Shown here: piece by piece, positions 26,994 to 36,175 of the stretch
How positions within the stretch are numbered: the first letter of the stretch is position 1
Layout: every line of letters begins with the position of its first letter
Source of the DNA: Cupriavidus sp. P-10
Lineage (GTDB): Bacteria > Pseudomonadota > Gammaproteobacteria > Burkholderiales > Burkholderiaceae
NCBI RefSeq assembly: GCF_003402535.2
Contig: NZ_AP025174.1
Coordinates: forward strand, 124,001-188,000
Reading direction: 5' to 3'
DNA: 64,000 bases
The notes under the pieces: generated by a model
Told to the model about the DNA's origin: nothing
The model's database searches: none
The model's input: only the letters and a program-made list of their open reading frames with translations
Position numbers and translations under genes: made by a program

Positions 26994-28244
26994 ATGAACG
27001 CCGATTTGATGACTTCTTTGTATATCCGGACGAGTTACGTTTTCGCCTTTGCTTCGCACGCCATGCTGGCCGGTATTTTGGCTAATTTTTGGCGCAAGAA
27101 ACGCCCCGACATGGGATTGGGTTGGTGGGTCCTCGATGGCCTGCAACTTTCCATCGCATCGCTGCTGTTACTCGCCTGGGGCAAGCTGCCGCCGTGGCTA
27201 ATTCTGGTCGGATCGAATTTTCTGATTTTCTGCAATATGCCGACAATCGAATCCGGATTGCGGGCATTTTTGCGAGACGACATCTGGCCCGGCCTGACTA
27301 CGCGGTGGTTGATCGCCGGCCTTGCCTTCATTGGTTGGGCTCTGACTTGGAGCGAAGGATGGACCTACGCACAGCGCGTTATTGGGTTTTCGGTCGCTTT
27401 TCTGATCCAGCTCGCGCTTTTTCTGGCATACGTGCTGAGCCTGCGTGGCGCCGGTCTGCGCTTCGTGCAGAGCCTGCTGCTGTTCGCTACCTTGCTGGTG
27501 GCGGCAGCGCTCTTCGCACGCATGTTTCATATCCTTCGCCGCATGGATACCGTGACATCGTGGCAGCAAGACGTTTGGCTACCGCTGCAAACATTCACCG
27601 CCGTATTTGCCGCATTTCTGCGCGTCTGCTGCGTCCTTTATCTGATCCAACACCGGACCGAACAGCGGCTGCGCGCTGCCCACCAGGATATTGAACGACG
27701 CGCCAACTTTGATCTTCAAACCGGCGTCATGTCACGGTCGTATTTCGAGATTCAGGTGCACGCGGCAATTGCCACGGCACAACGACAACAGCACCCCTTG
27801 ACGCTCCTCCTGCTTGATGTGGACCACTTCAAGACTGTCAACGATACGTTCGGTCACCAGCAAGGCGATGAGGTACTCGCCAGCATTGGCAAGGCTGTGC
27901 GGGACAATACACGGAGCAATGACCTTGTCGGCCGCCTTGGTGGCGATGAATTCGCGATCCTTTTGCTGAATATGGAGATTGACGACGCCATCGAACTGGC
28001 CGAGCGGATTCGCACCGAAGTCGCGTCGATGCAGACGCGCTGCGGCGCTCTGTCTCTCAGCATCGGCCTGTGTGGCCTTCCGCCTGCAAAGAATTTTGAG
28101 TCGGCGTATCGCTTGGCCGACGCAGCGCTCTATACAGCAAAGCAGGCTGGTCGCGGACGGGTGGTCGCGCACGATCCGCTCAAGCTATCGCACGGCAGTC
28201 TTGCTACGGCAGGGGCATCCAAGGCATGCCTTGATCCAACGTGA
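26994..28244 (+). CDS. Membrane diguanylate cyclase (GGDEF)
   Basis: A 416-residue enzyme making cyclic-di-GMP from two GTP. Residues 10-220 hold about six to seven membrane helices of an unassigned sensor type. The catalytic domain spans residues 235-395 with GGDEF at 316-320 intact, so it should be active; an inhibitory I-site RxxD (RSND, 307-310) lies exactly five residues before it, so product feedback is expected. The domain begins with the usual DLQTGVMSRSYFE. There is no EAL domain. No partner is adjacent; c-di-GMP would favour biofilm and polysaccharide functions. The ATG at 26994 follows a modest purine-rich stretch. Confidence 0.9.
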   Translation: MNADLMTSLYIRTSYVFAFASHAMLAGILANFWRKKRPDMGLGWWVLDGLQLSIASLLLLAWGKLPPWLILVGSNFLIFCNMPTIESGLRAFLRDDIWPGLTTRWLIAGLAFIGWALTWSEGWTYAQRVIGFSVAFLIQLALFLAYVLSLRGAGLRFVQSLLLFATLLVAAALFARMFHILRRMDTVTSWQQDVWLPLQTFTAVFAAFLRVCCVLYLIQHRTEQRLRAAHQDIERRANFDLQTGVMSRSYFEIQVHAAIATAQRQQHPLTLLLLDVDHFKTVNDTFGHQQGDEVLASIGKAVRDNTRSNDLVGRLGGDEFAILLLNMEIDDAIELAERIRTEVASMQTRCGALSLSIGLCGLPPAKNFESAYRLADAALYTAKQAGRGRVVAHDPLKLSHGSLATAGASKACLDPT

Positions 28245-28383
28245 ATTGGAGTCCTCGCCCAGCTTTCTCGCATGCCTCGCAGGGGCACCAGGCGCAATGA
28301 TCGTGGTGCTGGCGAACGCCTTCTAGCAGCCTCGAGGGCGAGAATATCGGTGGTGCTGACGATAGCTAAGCGTTACTCGAGTG

Positions 28384-28533
28384 CTAGTCATCATATCCGT
28401 GGCGGCCGTGATGTCCGCGCTGGCCATGGCCTCCATAGTAGGACGAGTCACCGTGGTAGCCGCCGCCGTATGGAGCCACAACACAGCCAGCCAGTAGTGC
28501 GGTTGCAGTGAATAGGAGGGCAAGGGTTTTCAT
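28384..28533 (-). CDS. Very small His/Gly-rich lipoprotein, 49 aa
   Basis: Starts at the ATG at 28533 with AAGGAAA upstream. Residues 1-17 are a lipoprotein signal with lipobox LLAGC (Cys17). The 33-residue mature part is Gly, Tyr and His rich (YGGHGQRGHHGRHGYDD at the end), suggesting metal binding. The longer frame to 28638 puts the signal sequence internally and is rejected. It resembles in style the Gly/His-rich lipoprotein at 11395. Confidence 0.55.
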   Translation of the reverse strand: MKTLALLFTATALLAGCVVAPYGGGYHGDSSYYGGHGQRGHHGRHGYDD

Positions 28534-29511
28534 TACAGTTTCCTTACTAAACGACAGCGGTCTGAGCAAGACTTCCGGGAGGAAGCAGGTCTGGATCGGT
28601 TCGGCGCGAACCCATCGTACGTCAAATCCGTTAATCATCGTCGCGCCAACGACGCATTCGCGGTACTGGCGACGCCCGATAGCTCGTGAAGTTTCATTCG
28701 CACTTTATGCCGTTTGTAGCCAATGGGTTTTAGCGAAGCTATACAGGCGTTACTGCCTGTAACGGAACGGGCCGATGATCGCGCCGATGACTTGCCAGAG
28801 AAGGCAACCGGATCCTGTGTGCCAGTTCGGGTTGGATCGGCTGCAGGCAGTACCCGAGGCCGGCGTGCCCCCTAGCAACTCACGGCCGGCAATCTGGTGT
28901 GCGCAATTCGGTTTTGTAACTCTTGTCCAGTGTGCAGAGCCTGGAGACCGCATGCCGTAGCAAGTCTCTTTTTTTTGGCTTGTGGAAACAAATGCGATGC
29001 GCGCCGTGCAGATTCTTCAGCGGGCGCACCTTGACGTTCACACTGGCAGTTTCGCTGATAACCGTTGGCCCTGGCAGGAGAAGGGATCCGCGGCAAAGCG
29101 CCGAACAGTCTTCTTTACCAGCGCCAACGCTGTCTTGAGGCTCGCACCTGCCACGCTGAAACGAACGCACAGGCTATGCGGTGACCACGCTGACGTTTGA
29201 TGAGTTCTGCCGCGCCTTCCGCTCAAGCCCTGCCAACCAAGCTATGCGCAGATTCTCAGTCGTGCGGGCGGCGCTAGCCCGGCAGCCGGATCCTGCGAGC
29301 ACGGCGGAAGCACCGTAGTTGGCAGTGGGGCAGGTCCATGTGTCTTGTATGCGCGCGCGAAACGAGGGGAGAGCCGTGCGGACCGCCACAAGCACTCCCG
29401 CTGTGTTTTCCGCCACTCTGGCAAACCGGCATACGCAAGGACCAGCATTGGCTCACCTCGCGTGTTGGCTTCGTCAGTCGCAAGCTCGGCGGAACTTGGA
29501 CTGACACGGCA
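28534..29511. other. 978-bp stretch without supported gene
   Basis: Many short overlapping frames in both strands, none with a convincing start signal or known motif. It may be eroded coding DNA, but I could not identify a parent gene. Part of the left end must hold the promoter of the small lipoprotein gene. Confidence 0.45.
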
Positions 29512-30453
29512 CTATTCTAAATCTTCACGGAGCAGCGCAGTATGAATCCCAATGGCCGCTTGGACGCCTTCCCCGGCAGCAACGACGGCCTGTAGGACGT
29601 CGCGCGAGGCATCACCTGCCACGTACAAACCGGGTACGTGGGTCATCTGCTGGTCGTTATCTATGATGCAACCTTGGGGGGCGTACATATCGCAACCGAG
29701 GCGCTCTGCGAGGTCTGTGGACTGCTGCCTGCCAGTGTTGAAGAAAATGGCAGACCGCGGCAAACGGGCCCCTGAATCAAAAACGATATCAAAGGAGGCT
29801 TGGTACGGGACTTTGCTACGAATATCAAGGCACACTATCTTTTCTTCCCGCACGGCGACCCCATGCTGACCCAAACGTCTGCAAAGGTCAGCGCTCAATT
29901 CCGAGGGCCCATCAGTGCACAGGACTGTGTCTTTACTCCAATGCATCAGTTCTAGCGCCAGTCCACCCCCCTTGTCGTCTCCGCGACCGTAGACAGCAAG
30001 TGGCTGGTCACGCATCTCCCAGCCATCACAAAAAGGACAGTGAAATAGCCCGGTCCCGTAGAGTTCGCGAAACCCCGGCTGTTCCGGTAATTTGTCGACC
30101 ACGCCGGCGGCTAGCAGCAGTTTGCGCGCAAAAAAAACGCGCCCATCGCGCGTGGTTACCGAAAAGCCAGTATCGGCGCGCCTGGCGTCTATCACCCGGG
30201 CCTTCACAAACCTGACCGATGGGTACGCAGCAATTTGCTCCCGCGCAATGGCGCGCAAGTCGGTTGGTGAAATACCGTCCCTGCTCAGAAACCCGTGCAA
30301 CGCATGCGAGACGGCATTGCGCGGCGCTCCATCGTCAAAGAGAATGATATTTCTTCGGCATCTCCCTAATATCAGCGCCGCATTGAGTCCGGCTGGCCCT
30401 CCGCCCACCACTATTACGTCCCATTGACCCGCTTGCTTGTCCCTAATACTCAT
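29512..30453 (-). CDS. Thioredoxin-reductase-like NAD(P)/FAD oxidoreductase
   Basis: A 313-residue two-dinucleotide-binding flavoprotein. The FAD motif GGGPAGLNAAL is near residue 19, the redox disulfide CPFC is near residue 136 (HCPFCDGWEMRD), and the NADPH fold follows (YGRGDDKGGGLALEL, with GRGDD replacing the usual GxGxxA). The C-terminal FAD motif GLYVAGDASRDVLQAV is intact. It is close to TrxB but belongs to a branch of smaller, often stand-alone reductases; the unusual NADPH loop may change the electron donor. The start at 30453 is chosen for GGAAGAAG upstream; the frame extends 7 codons further. No thioredoxin gene is adjacent. Confidence 0.85.
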   Translation of the reverse strand: MSIRDKQAGQWDVIVVGGGPAGLNAALILGRCRRNIILFDDGAPRNAVSHALHGFLSRDGISPTDLRAIAREQIAAYPSVRFVKARVIDARRADTGFSVTTRDGRVFFARKLLLAAGVVDKLPEQPGFRELYGTGLFHCPFCDGWEMRDQPLAVYGRGDDKGGGLALELMHWSKDTVLCTDGPSELSADLCRRLGQHGVAVREEKIVCLDIRSKVPYQASFDIVFDSGARLPRSAIFFNTGRQQSTDLAERLGCDMYAPQGCIIDNDQQMTHVPGLYVAGDASRDVLQAVVAAGEGVQAAIGIHTALLREDLE

Positions 30454-31358
30454 GATTACTTCTTCCATATGCAAAAAAAAGATCGGTAACCGATGCTAAA
30501 TCTGCAGGTAATCCGTTCCTGGTCGAAGTGGTGCTTGTTCGGTACTGTCTCAACGGTCCGTTCGTGGAGGGGTAATGCTAAGGTCGGCATTCCGGCCCGG
30601 CCGGCATCAGGGTCATCACTGCGGCGGCATCGTCCTGCAACAGTGGCATCTTCTGCATGGGCCGTATGTTCTACGCTGCCGCAGTCAGACGGTGGCAGCG
30701 CTCCACGCAGACGCGCAACGAGCGGGTCAAAAAGACGCAGCTTGCCTTTAGGTTTCACAAGACACTGGTTAGGCCGATTTTAGGAAATGATACCTGACCG
30801 GAAGATGACGCCGACATTGCAGACGTTTTTACGCTCATTGAACTCCAGCAAATGCCAAACAGCGGAACGAGTAACCCGTAACGCGCAAGCCATAAGATTC
30901 TAGTGTGCGATAACCCACATAGATCCCCCTTGGATTATTGACTACCACGGAAAAACCTGAAGAAGCTGGCAAAGCTTGCTGAGTAAACTCCGATGATGCC
31001 GTCTGGCGCACAGAACCGAGTTTGAAAATCGCCAACTTGCCCTCCCTCGATGAAATAGAAGTTGCGAAAAGTGCAGTTTGGCGTTTCGGACAAACTAACT
31101 AGACAGGATTCTCGGTTGCTAGCGCGATGACCAGACATTATCGCAAGTAAACTAACGCAATCGCAGCAACATACGCAGTTTGTGCGGGCCCGCACGGAAG
31201 TCTTGCTGACGCAACCCGAAAATGCACAACACTCATTTTCGTTGATTACCGACAGCGGCGGCCCCGTGACTGATGACCCCCCTTAGGCTAATAAAATGAC
31301 AAGAAGACGCTAGTGAGGACTGGCAACAAACATCAATAGCATTGTTCAGGGAACGGAG
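30454..31358. other. 905-bp stretch without supported gene
   Basis: No convincing gene. The left part is GC-rich with shadow frames; from about 30835 the DNA becomes visibly more A/T-rich like the acyltransferase gene that follows. It contains dispersed repeat copy C at 30772-30820. Confidence 0.45.
30772..30820 (+). repeat. Dispersed ~50-bp repeat, copy C
   Basis: GGCCGATTTTAGGAAATGAT followed by the core ACCTGACCGGAAGATGACGC and CGACATTGC; matches copies A and B in the same orientation. It marks the border between GC-rich DNA on the left and more A/T-rich DNA on the right. Confidence 0.7.
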
Positions 31359-32468
31359 ATGCGTCAATTCAGGCCCCTCACCAGCTTACGTCTGTTTCTG
31401 GCGCTTTGGGTATTAAGCCTACACTGGTTCCACGACTATGGTGACGACGGGACCTTGATTAATATTGGCTTTACGAGCTCGCTCGTTGATCATGGCTATC
31501 TCGGTGTGGATGGATTTTTCATCCTGAGTGGCTTCATTCTCGCTTACAACTACGATCCATCGCCTAACTGCCGCCTAGACTTGAAGAAGTTTATTGTTGC
31601 GCGCATCGCGCGAATCTATCCTGTCTATGTCGTCTGTCTATTGGCATTTGCGGCCGCGGTAGTTATTCGCGACTTGACGTTGCATAAGGATTTGGTTGGG
31701 TCCACAAACTATACATTGTCGGACTTTATGCTGGGGCTTTCCCTGCTTAGTGCATGGCGATACGCGGGAACAACGGGGTGGAACGACGTCGGCTGGTCAG
31801 TCAGTGCCGAATGGTTTGCCTATGTTTGGTTTCCCGTGTTCCTGTTGATGGCTCCGCGTCTTAATCGGGGGCGCATCGTGCTGATGGCATGGGTCGCTCT
31901 GACAGTGCTTGGCGTGGTAGAGTCAACCTCGCCTCAACATCTATCGCTCAGCGGCGGCATTGCCCGCTTGATTCCCGAATTTTATTTAGGTGTCCTGGTC
32001 TGCCGCTTACGAGCAGCACTACCGAATTATGACGGTTGCGCAGTGGGGGCGTTGCTGTCGTTGCTCATTTGCGCGATTGGGGTGAAGCTCGGTGCAGATA
32101 CGATTTTTGTCGCCGGGGCTGCCGGACTGGTCTTCTCACTTTCGTATGAGAAAGATGCTCTGACTCGCGTTCTCTCAATGAGGACGCTAGTATTTCTTGG
32201 CGAGATCTCGTATTGCATCTACATCGTACAGCGAATACCGCAGCACCTGTTCATGTTTGTTAGATCCCGGCTGCCCGATATTGCTGCGATGCCAGGCGCG
32301 ATGCAGGCGCTTCTTCTGTTGTCGCTCACGCTAGTTTTTTCGATCTTGCTCCACTATATAGTTGAAAGGCCGGTGCGATCATGGATCAATCATCAGTTCG
32401 GCTCACGGAGCCGACATAAATCGCCGAGTGCGAGCGAGAATAAACCGCAGTATAAAACCATCTTATAG
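31359..32468 (+). CDS. Acyltransferase 3 family membrane protein (OafA/NodX-like)
   Basis: A 369-residue integral membrane O-acyltransferase with about ten hydrophobic helices. The hallmark N-terminal pattern is present: FRPLTSLRLFLALWVLSLHW near residue 5 and LGVDGFFILSGFILA near residue 50. The catalytic histidine is probably in SLHWFHDY. Such enzymes acetylate O-antigen, peptidoglycan or exopolysaccharide from acetyl-CoA. It is isolated, with long gene-poor DNA on both sides, and visibly lower in GC than the neighbouring genes, so it was probably acquired separately. The start is the ATG at 31359 after GGAACGGAG. Confidence 0.85.
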   Translation: MRQFRPLTSLRLFLALWVLSLHWFHDYGDDGTLINIGFTSSLVDHGYLGVDGFFILSGFILAYNYDPSPNCRLDLKKFIVARIARIYPVYVVCLLAFAAAVVIRDLTLHKDLVGSTNYTLSDFMLGLSLLSAWRYAGTTGWNDVGWSVSAEWFAYVWFPVFLLMAPRLNRGRIVLMAWVALTVLGVVESTSPQHLSLSGGIARLIPEFYLGVLVCRLRAALPNYDGCAVGALLSLLICAIGVKLGADTIFVAGAAGLVFSLSYEKDALTRVLSMRTLVFLGEISYCIYIVQRIPQHLFMFVRSRLPDIAAMPGAMQALLLLSLTLVFSILLHYIVERPVRSWINHQFGSRSRHKSPSASENKPQYKTIL

Positions 32469-32949
32469 CGAGGCAGATTCGTCGCGGATAGTTATGTGGC
32501 GCACCGGGAAATTTTCTAACAAGCTGTTGAAATTTGCTCCTGCGAATGCGATTGAGCAACAATTCGCATATCGCGTCGCGCCTTATCACTCTCAGGCTGG
32601 AAACTGGGAACAGCATGGACATGTCAGACCCCTGTCAATCTCGATTGACACGAGGGTCGTACGGGCGGTTGAAATTCAGTGGTCAAAAGACGTAACAGTA
32701 AATTTCGACGAAGGCTCGTGCCGATCTACGCGGGTCGGTTTACCACATTTCAGAAGTCCGCCCAATGAATCAGCCGTTCTAAGGCCGTACTGCTGCGTTG
32801 CAGCCGTTTCACCGATGAGTGTTCGGCGGGGTCCGGCCTGGCCAGGCAATTGGTTGGCGCGGATGCGTGAATCGCAGAGAGATCGCCCAACTCAGCGAGC
32901 ATGCCCACCGCCGTAGTGAAGTCTACGGCGCGCGTGGCCTGCAAGCCCA
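32469..32949. other. 481-bp stretch without supported gene
   Basis: A/T-rich at first, GC-rich after about 32750. No motif seen; it probably contains the junction where the decayed integrase copy was brought in. Confidence 0.4.
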
Positions 32950-33490
32950 GTGCAGCCCCGGTGGCCGCGCTGCGGGCGCGGCGGCGCGCGGACCGTGCGG
33001 GTGCCGCGACGGCGCCGCTGGTGGGCCACCAAGGCAGGACTGGGTGTCGCCAGCGCGCGGCAGGTGGAGGTCTTCATTGCCAGGCATCAGCAGCTGACCG
33101 AGCGGGCGCAGGCGCTGGTCGCGCAATCCCCGCGTGGCGTGGTAGTTCCGTGGGAGCCACTGCGCCTGCTGCAGCAAGTCGACGGCTCGCAAGGGCAGTT
33201 CCGCGCGCCGCGCGCGACCTGCACGCTCAACGCGGACAACGATTACGCCTGCCGTGCAGGCATGGCTGGCGCTGCATGAAGCGCCGGCAACCCAGCGGAT
33301 TTACCGCAAGGAGGCCGAGCGTCTGACCCCGCGGACGATTATTGAGCGCGAACGGCCGTTGTCGTCCCTCAACACGGAGGATGCGACGGCCTACCGCTTT
33401 CTGCGGCAGCCCGATACCCCGTGAGTGCTAGGTCAGGCCGGGGAGAACGCGTAGCACCCCCGACTGGCGCCCGTTCACCGGCTGAGGCGC
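32950..33490 (+). pseudogene. Tyrosine recombinase fragment, paralogue of the integrase at 48042
   Basis: This reads VRVPRRRRWWATKAGLGVAS, then TERAQALVAQSPRGVVVPWE and FRAPRATCTLNADNDYA, closely matching residues 142-230 of the intact integrase; after a frameshift it continues as AWLALHEAPATQRIYRKEAE and LNTEDATAYRF. Homology at the DNA level runs to about 33490. Both the N-terminal part and the whole catalytic domain (from about residue 300) are missing, so it is inactive. It marks an older integration by the same recombinase family. Confidence 0.8.
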
Positions 33491-33731
33491 CGGCACGCTG
33501 ATTTGCCGCGCCGGCGCCCACGCCCGAGTCAGTGTACTCTAAGCGACTGGCGCATTGCAGGCCTTTCGCAGGCACTCCCGGTCAACCCCACGGACAAATC
33601 CGATTTTCAGGGAGGGTATCGACAGGCTTGGGCGCTGCGGGCCCGATGAACCGTGACTCACTGGACCGGCTGCTATCGACAGCTGCATTGTCCAAAATCC
33701 GCATGTCTGCTCTCCAAGAACGACTCGGTAC

Positions 33732-33962
33732 TCAACCGCGAGCTGAAGCGGCATTGGTAGCATGCAGCGTGTCAATAACATACCTAGCCCATAGTATCCC
33801 TTGCAGTTGCGCGCCGTCGCTGGTCTCATGGTAGCCCAGTACGTCGGCCTCTCTAATTGTTTGGAAATCCAAGCTCACGCGACCTACCGCCTCGAACTTA
33901 CCGTTTTCCCGCGGGTTCGCAAATCCCTCTGCAATGTAACCTCGATATTTTTCAATTGACAT
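33732..33962 (-). CDS. Hypothetical protein, 76 aa
   Basis: A compact protein starting MSIEKYRGYIAEGFANPREN with alternating beta-like stretches (KFEAVGRVSLDFQ) and a C-terminal helix (LQGILWARYVIDTLHAT). The ATG has AGGAGAG-like purines (AGCGCTTCT on the other strand reads AGAAGCGCT) some 5-10 bases upstream. This pattern resembles small conserved proteins of Cupriavidus and Ralstonia of unknown function, so I keep it as a gene. It has no partner. Confidence 0.45.
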   Translation of the reverse strand: MSIEKYRGYIAEGFANPRENGKFEAVGRVSLDFQTIREADVLGYHETSDGAQLQGILWARYVIDTLHATNAASARG

Positions 33963-34689
33963 TTAGAAGCGCTCTCCTTACAGCGGGAAGGTATTCGGTC
34001 ATGTAAGGACCAGCTTAATAGCGCTACTTTGATATGCCAAGTTTTGACTGGGCTTGGCAGATTGCGCCACATGCGATGACCCGGTAGCGCCAGCCCGCCC
34101 TTGCCAACGATTGTGCAGTTCCGAGTGTCCGCCAGCCGTGCCGCCCAGCGCCGCTTTGCGCTTCTGATGGCCCAGTCGCGGATGTCGTGGACGGACTGCC
34201 CCAGCAGGTCAAAAGCGGCGAGGGAGCAGGGCACCCGCCACGATACCTAGCCAGCGCGTCGCCAGTGAGATTCTGCGCGGTAGCGCGAGCCGGTCGACGC
34301 TCTCACCTAAGGTGAGCAGCATGTTCGGGGCGGGCCGTTGACGCAATGAGCAACGAGTCTTGCCGAAGGTTAGCATCGGGTTCCCTGGCATGGCTCTCGA
34401 CGCTGTTCCCACTAGGCCTGGGGGCGCCATGGATGCGCCTCATACGGCATAAAAATGGAGAGCGGAGCACCGCCGGAGGTGGCACGCCTAGCGAGCATGC
34501 CCAAACCTGCGCAGGCCAGGAAGCCACAGCCGGCATCCTTCGTGAAAAATCCGCAGGTCTCCCCCTTGAAATTTGGCTGCGCGCTTACTATTTTATTTTC
34601 GCTCAGGCAGTCGCGACGTTGCGCGCTGCGTGTTTCTGTTTGTTTGCCACCAGCTTGGCAGGCGGGTGGGAGCGCGTATGCCCCTTCGC
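33963..34689. other. 727-bp stretch without supported gene
   Basis: Overlapping short frames on both strands without recognisable motif. The right part probably includes the lost N-terminal half of the hsp20 gene, now unrecognisable. Confidence 0.4.
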
Positions 34690-34845
34690 CCCGGGCTGCG
34701 GGTGCGACACGCGGAAATTCGCCAGCCGCACTTCGCACGCGCTTTCTCGCTGAGTTCCGACCTTGAGGCGTCGAAGATCGAGGCGGACCTGCAGGACGGC
34801 GTGCTCAAGCTGACGATCCCGCGCCGCCGCCAGGCGGCCACTTGA
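34690..34845 (+). pseudogene. Small heat-shock protein (Hsp20) C-terminal remnant
   Basis: The end of an alpha-crystallin domain is readable: HFARAFSLSSDLEASKIEAD followed by LQDGVLKLTIPRR and a stop. The GVLKLTIP motif is the conserved end of Hsp20. The N-terminal two thirds are missing. The stop is 17 bases before the ATG of the HPF-sigma relic, so the two formed a stress operon. Confidence 0.65.
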
Positions 34846-34862
34846 GCACGTGTAGGGTCATC

Positions 34863-35885
34863 ATGAGAACGACGATCCATTACCGGACATTCCCGAGCGT
34901 TCCAATTCCGACTGGAAGGCCTGATCGGGTAAGCTCGTGACTCGCTACCTCCAGCGGCATTTGTCCCATTTTCCCTCGGAACTCCCCGTTGCGGGCGACC
35001 CTGGAACGAAGTAGCCACCACCGTCTCTATCGAGCCAGGCTTAGGCTGGGATTGCCGAGCACCATACTCGCCTCCGACTGCCAGGCGCCCGAACTTCGCA
35101 AAGCCCTCGAGCAGTCCTTCGCAGAACTGGAGCAGTGCGAGCCACCTCGTGCATTTTCGCCAAGAGGACGAGTGGCGCGCTCGTTACTGTCCGATCTCAA
35201 GCGCTTCGTGCAGCGTGAGCTCGCGTATTTACAGACGAGCGGCGATCTCCTGCCGGGGGATCTCGAAGTTGACGAGGTCATCGACGAGTCGCTGGCCCGC
35301 GCCTTCGAAAACGTGACGCGGCTCCCGCGCCGGCTCGCGCGGCTCCCCTGGCTCTACCAGATCGCGATCACCCTGTCAGCCGAGGAAGTGACGCGTCGAC
35401 AGGCCGAAGAGGGCCGAGGGATTTCCCTGGAAGGCAGGCTTCGCTTCCAGCTATGGGAGACCCAGGAAGCCGATGACGAGATCCTGTTCGAGTATTGGCA
35501 GCCCGACGAGGTTCTGCGGCTTGAGGACGTAATGTAGGTGCGAGGCAGCATCCCCGAGGAGGAGGTGAGTGCCAAGGAGATGCGCCGGGTCGCGACGGCC
35601 CTCATTGCGGAGATGCCAACGTCCTGGCGCCGGGCCCTGGAGTTCTGTCGTGTAGAAGGCTTGTCCAAAGCCGCTGCCGCGCAGGTGCTCGGCGCCAGCG
35701 AGCAGGAGATCGAGAACTGGCTCGTGCAAGTCGATACCTTTCTCCAGGCCAAGCTTACCGTACTGCGGCTAACGACCAACGGGCTGGACATAGCCATAAC
35801 CGACAATGTCCTCGGGGAGCCGCCACCGGCGCGCCAGCCGACCCGGGACTTTGACGCGGTGACCGGGCGCGGAGCGCCGACGTAA
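34863..35885 (+). pseudogene. HPF-domain / sigma-70-like fusion gene, broken by frameshifts and an amber stop
   Basis: The start MRTTIHYRTFPS and, in another frame, GKLVTRYLQRHLSHFPSELP form a ribosome-hibernation-factor-like (HPF/RaiA) N-terminus, continued in the third frame by RATLERSSHHRLYRARLRLG and ELRKALEQSFAELEQ. The rest resembles a sigma factor: helical region-2-like part (VDEVIDESLARAFENVTRLP), linker EYWQPDEVLRLEDVM, then a TAG at 35535-35537, after which the same frame continues with a region-4 helix-turn-helix (MPTSWRRALEFCRVEGLSKA, then AAAQVLGASEQEIENW). So three lesions are visible. Full-length relatives would be about 330-340 residues and probably couple stress signalling to ribosome state; here it is dead unless TAG is read through and a downstream start is used. 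Confidence 0.65.
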
Positions 35886-36175
35886 GGATTGAGTTGGAAG
35901 TCAGCGGTTGTCCCGAGTTGAACCCCGCGCCCCCGGTCTGCGGCACGCCATGGCCATCCAGCCGTCCAGGCGCGTGGCCTATGGGGCAACGTATCGATCT
36001 TCACGGATCATTCGTCGCAGTTGCAGTAATCGCGGTAAAGACGGCGGAATCGGGTACCAAACCGTAAAAAAGTCGATGCAGTGACGCCCGCTTCCAGATT
36101 GTGAAAGATCGAGCCTAACTGCCTTGCGGGGAAAGTTTCGCCCCTTGTGCGATGAGTACTTCAGAAAGTGGCCTA

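Noticed and set aside
30456..30758. 100-codon minus-strand frame upstream of the thioredoxin-reductase-like gene
   Set aside because: No motif, no ribosome binding site, and an equally long plus-strand frame overlaps it; cannot be supported.
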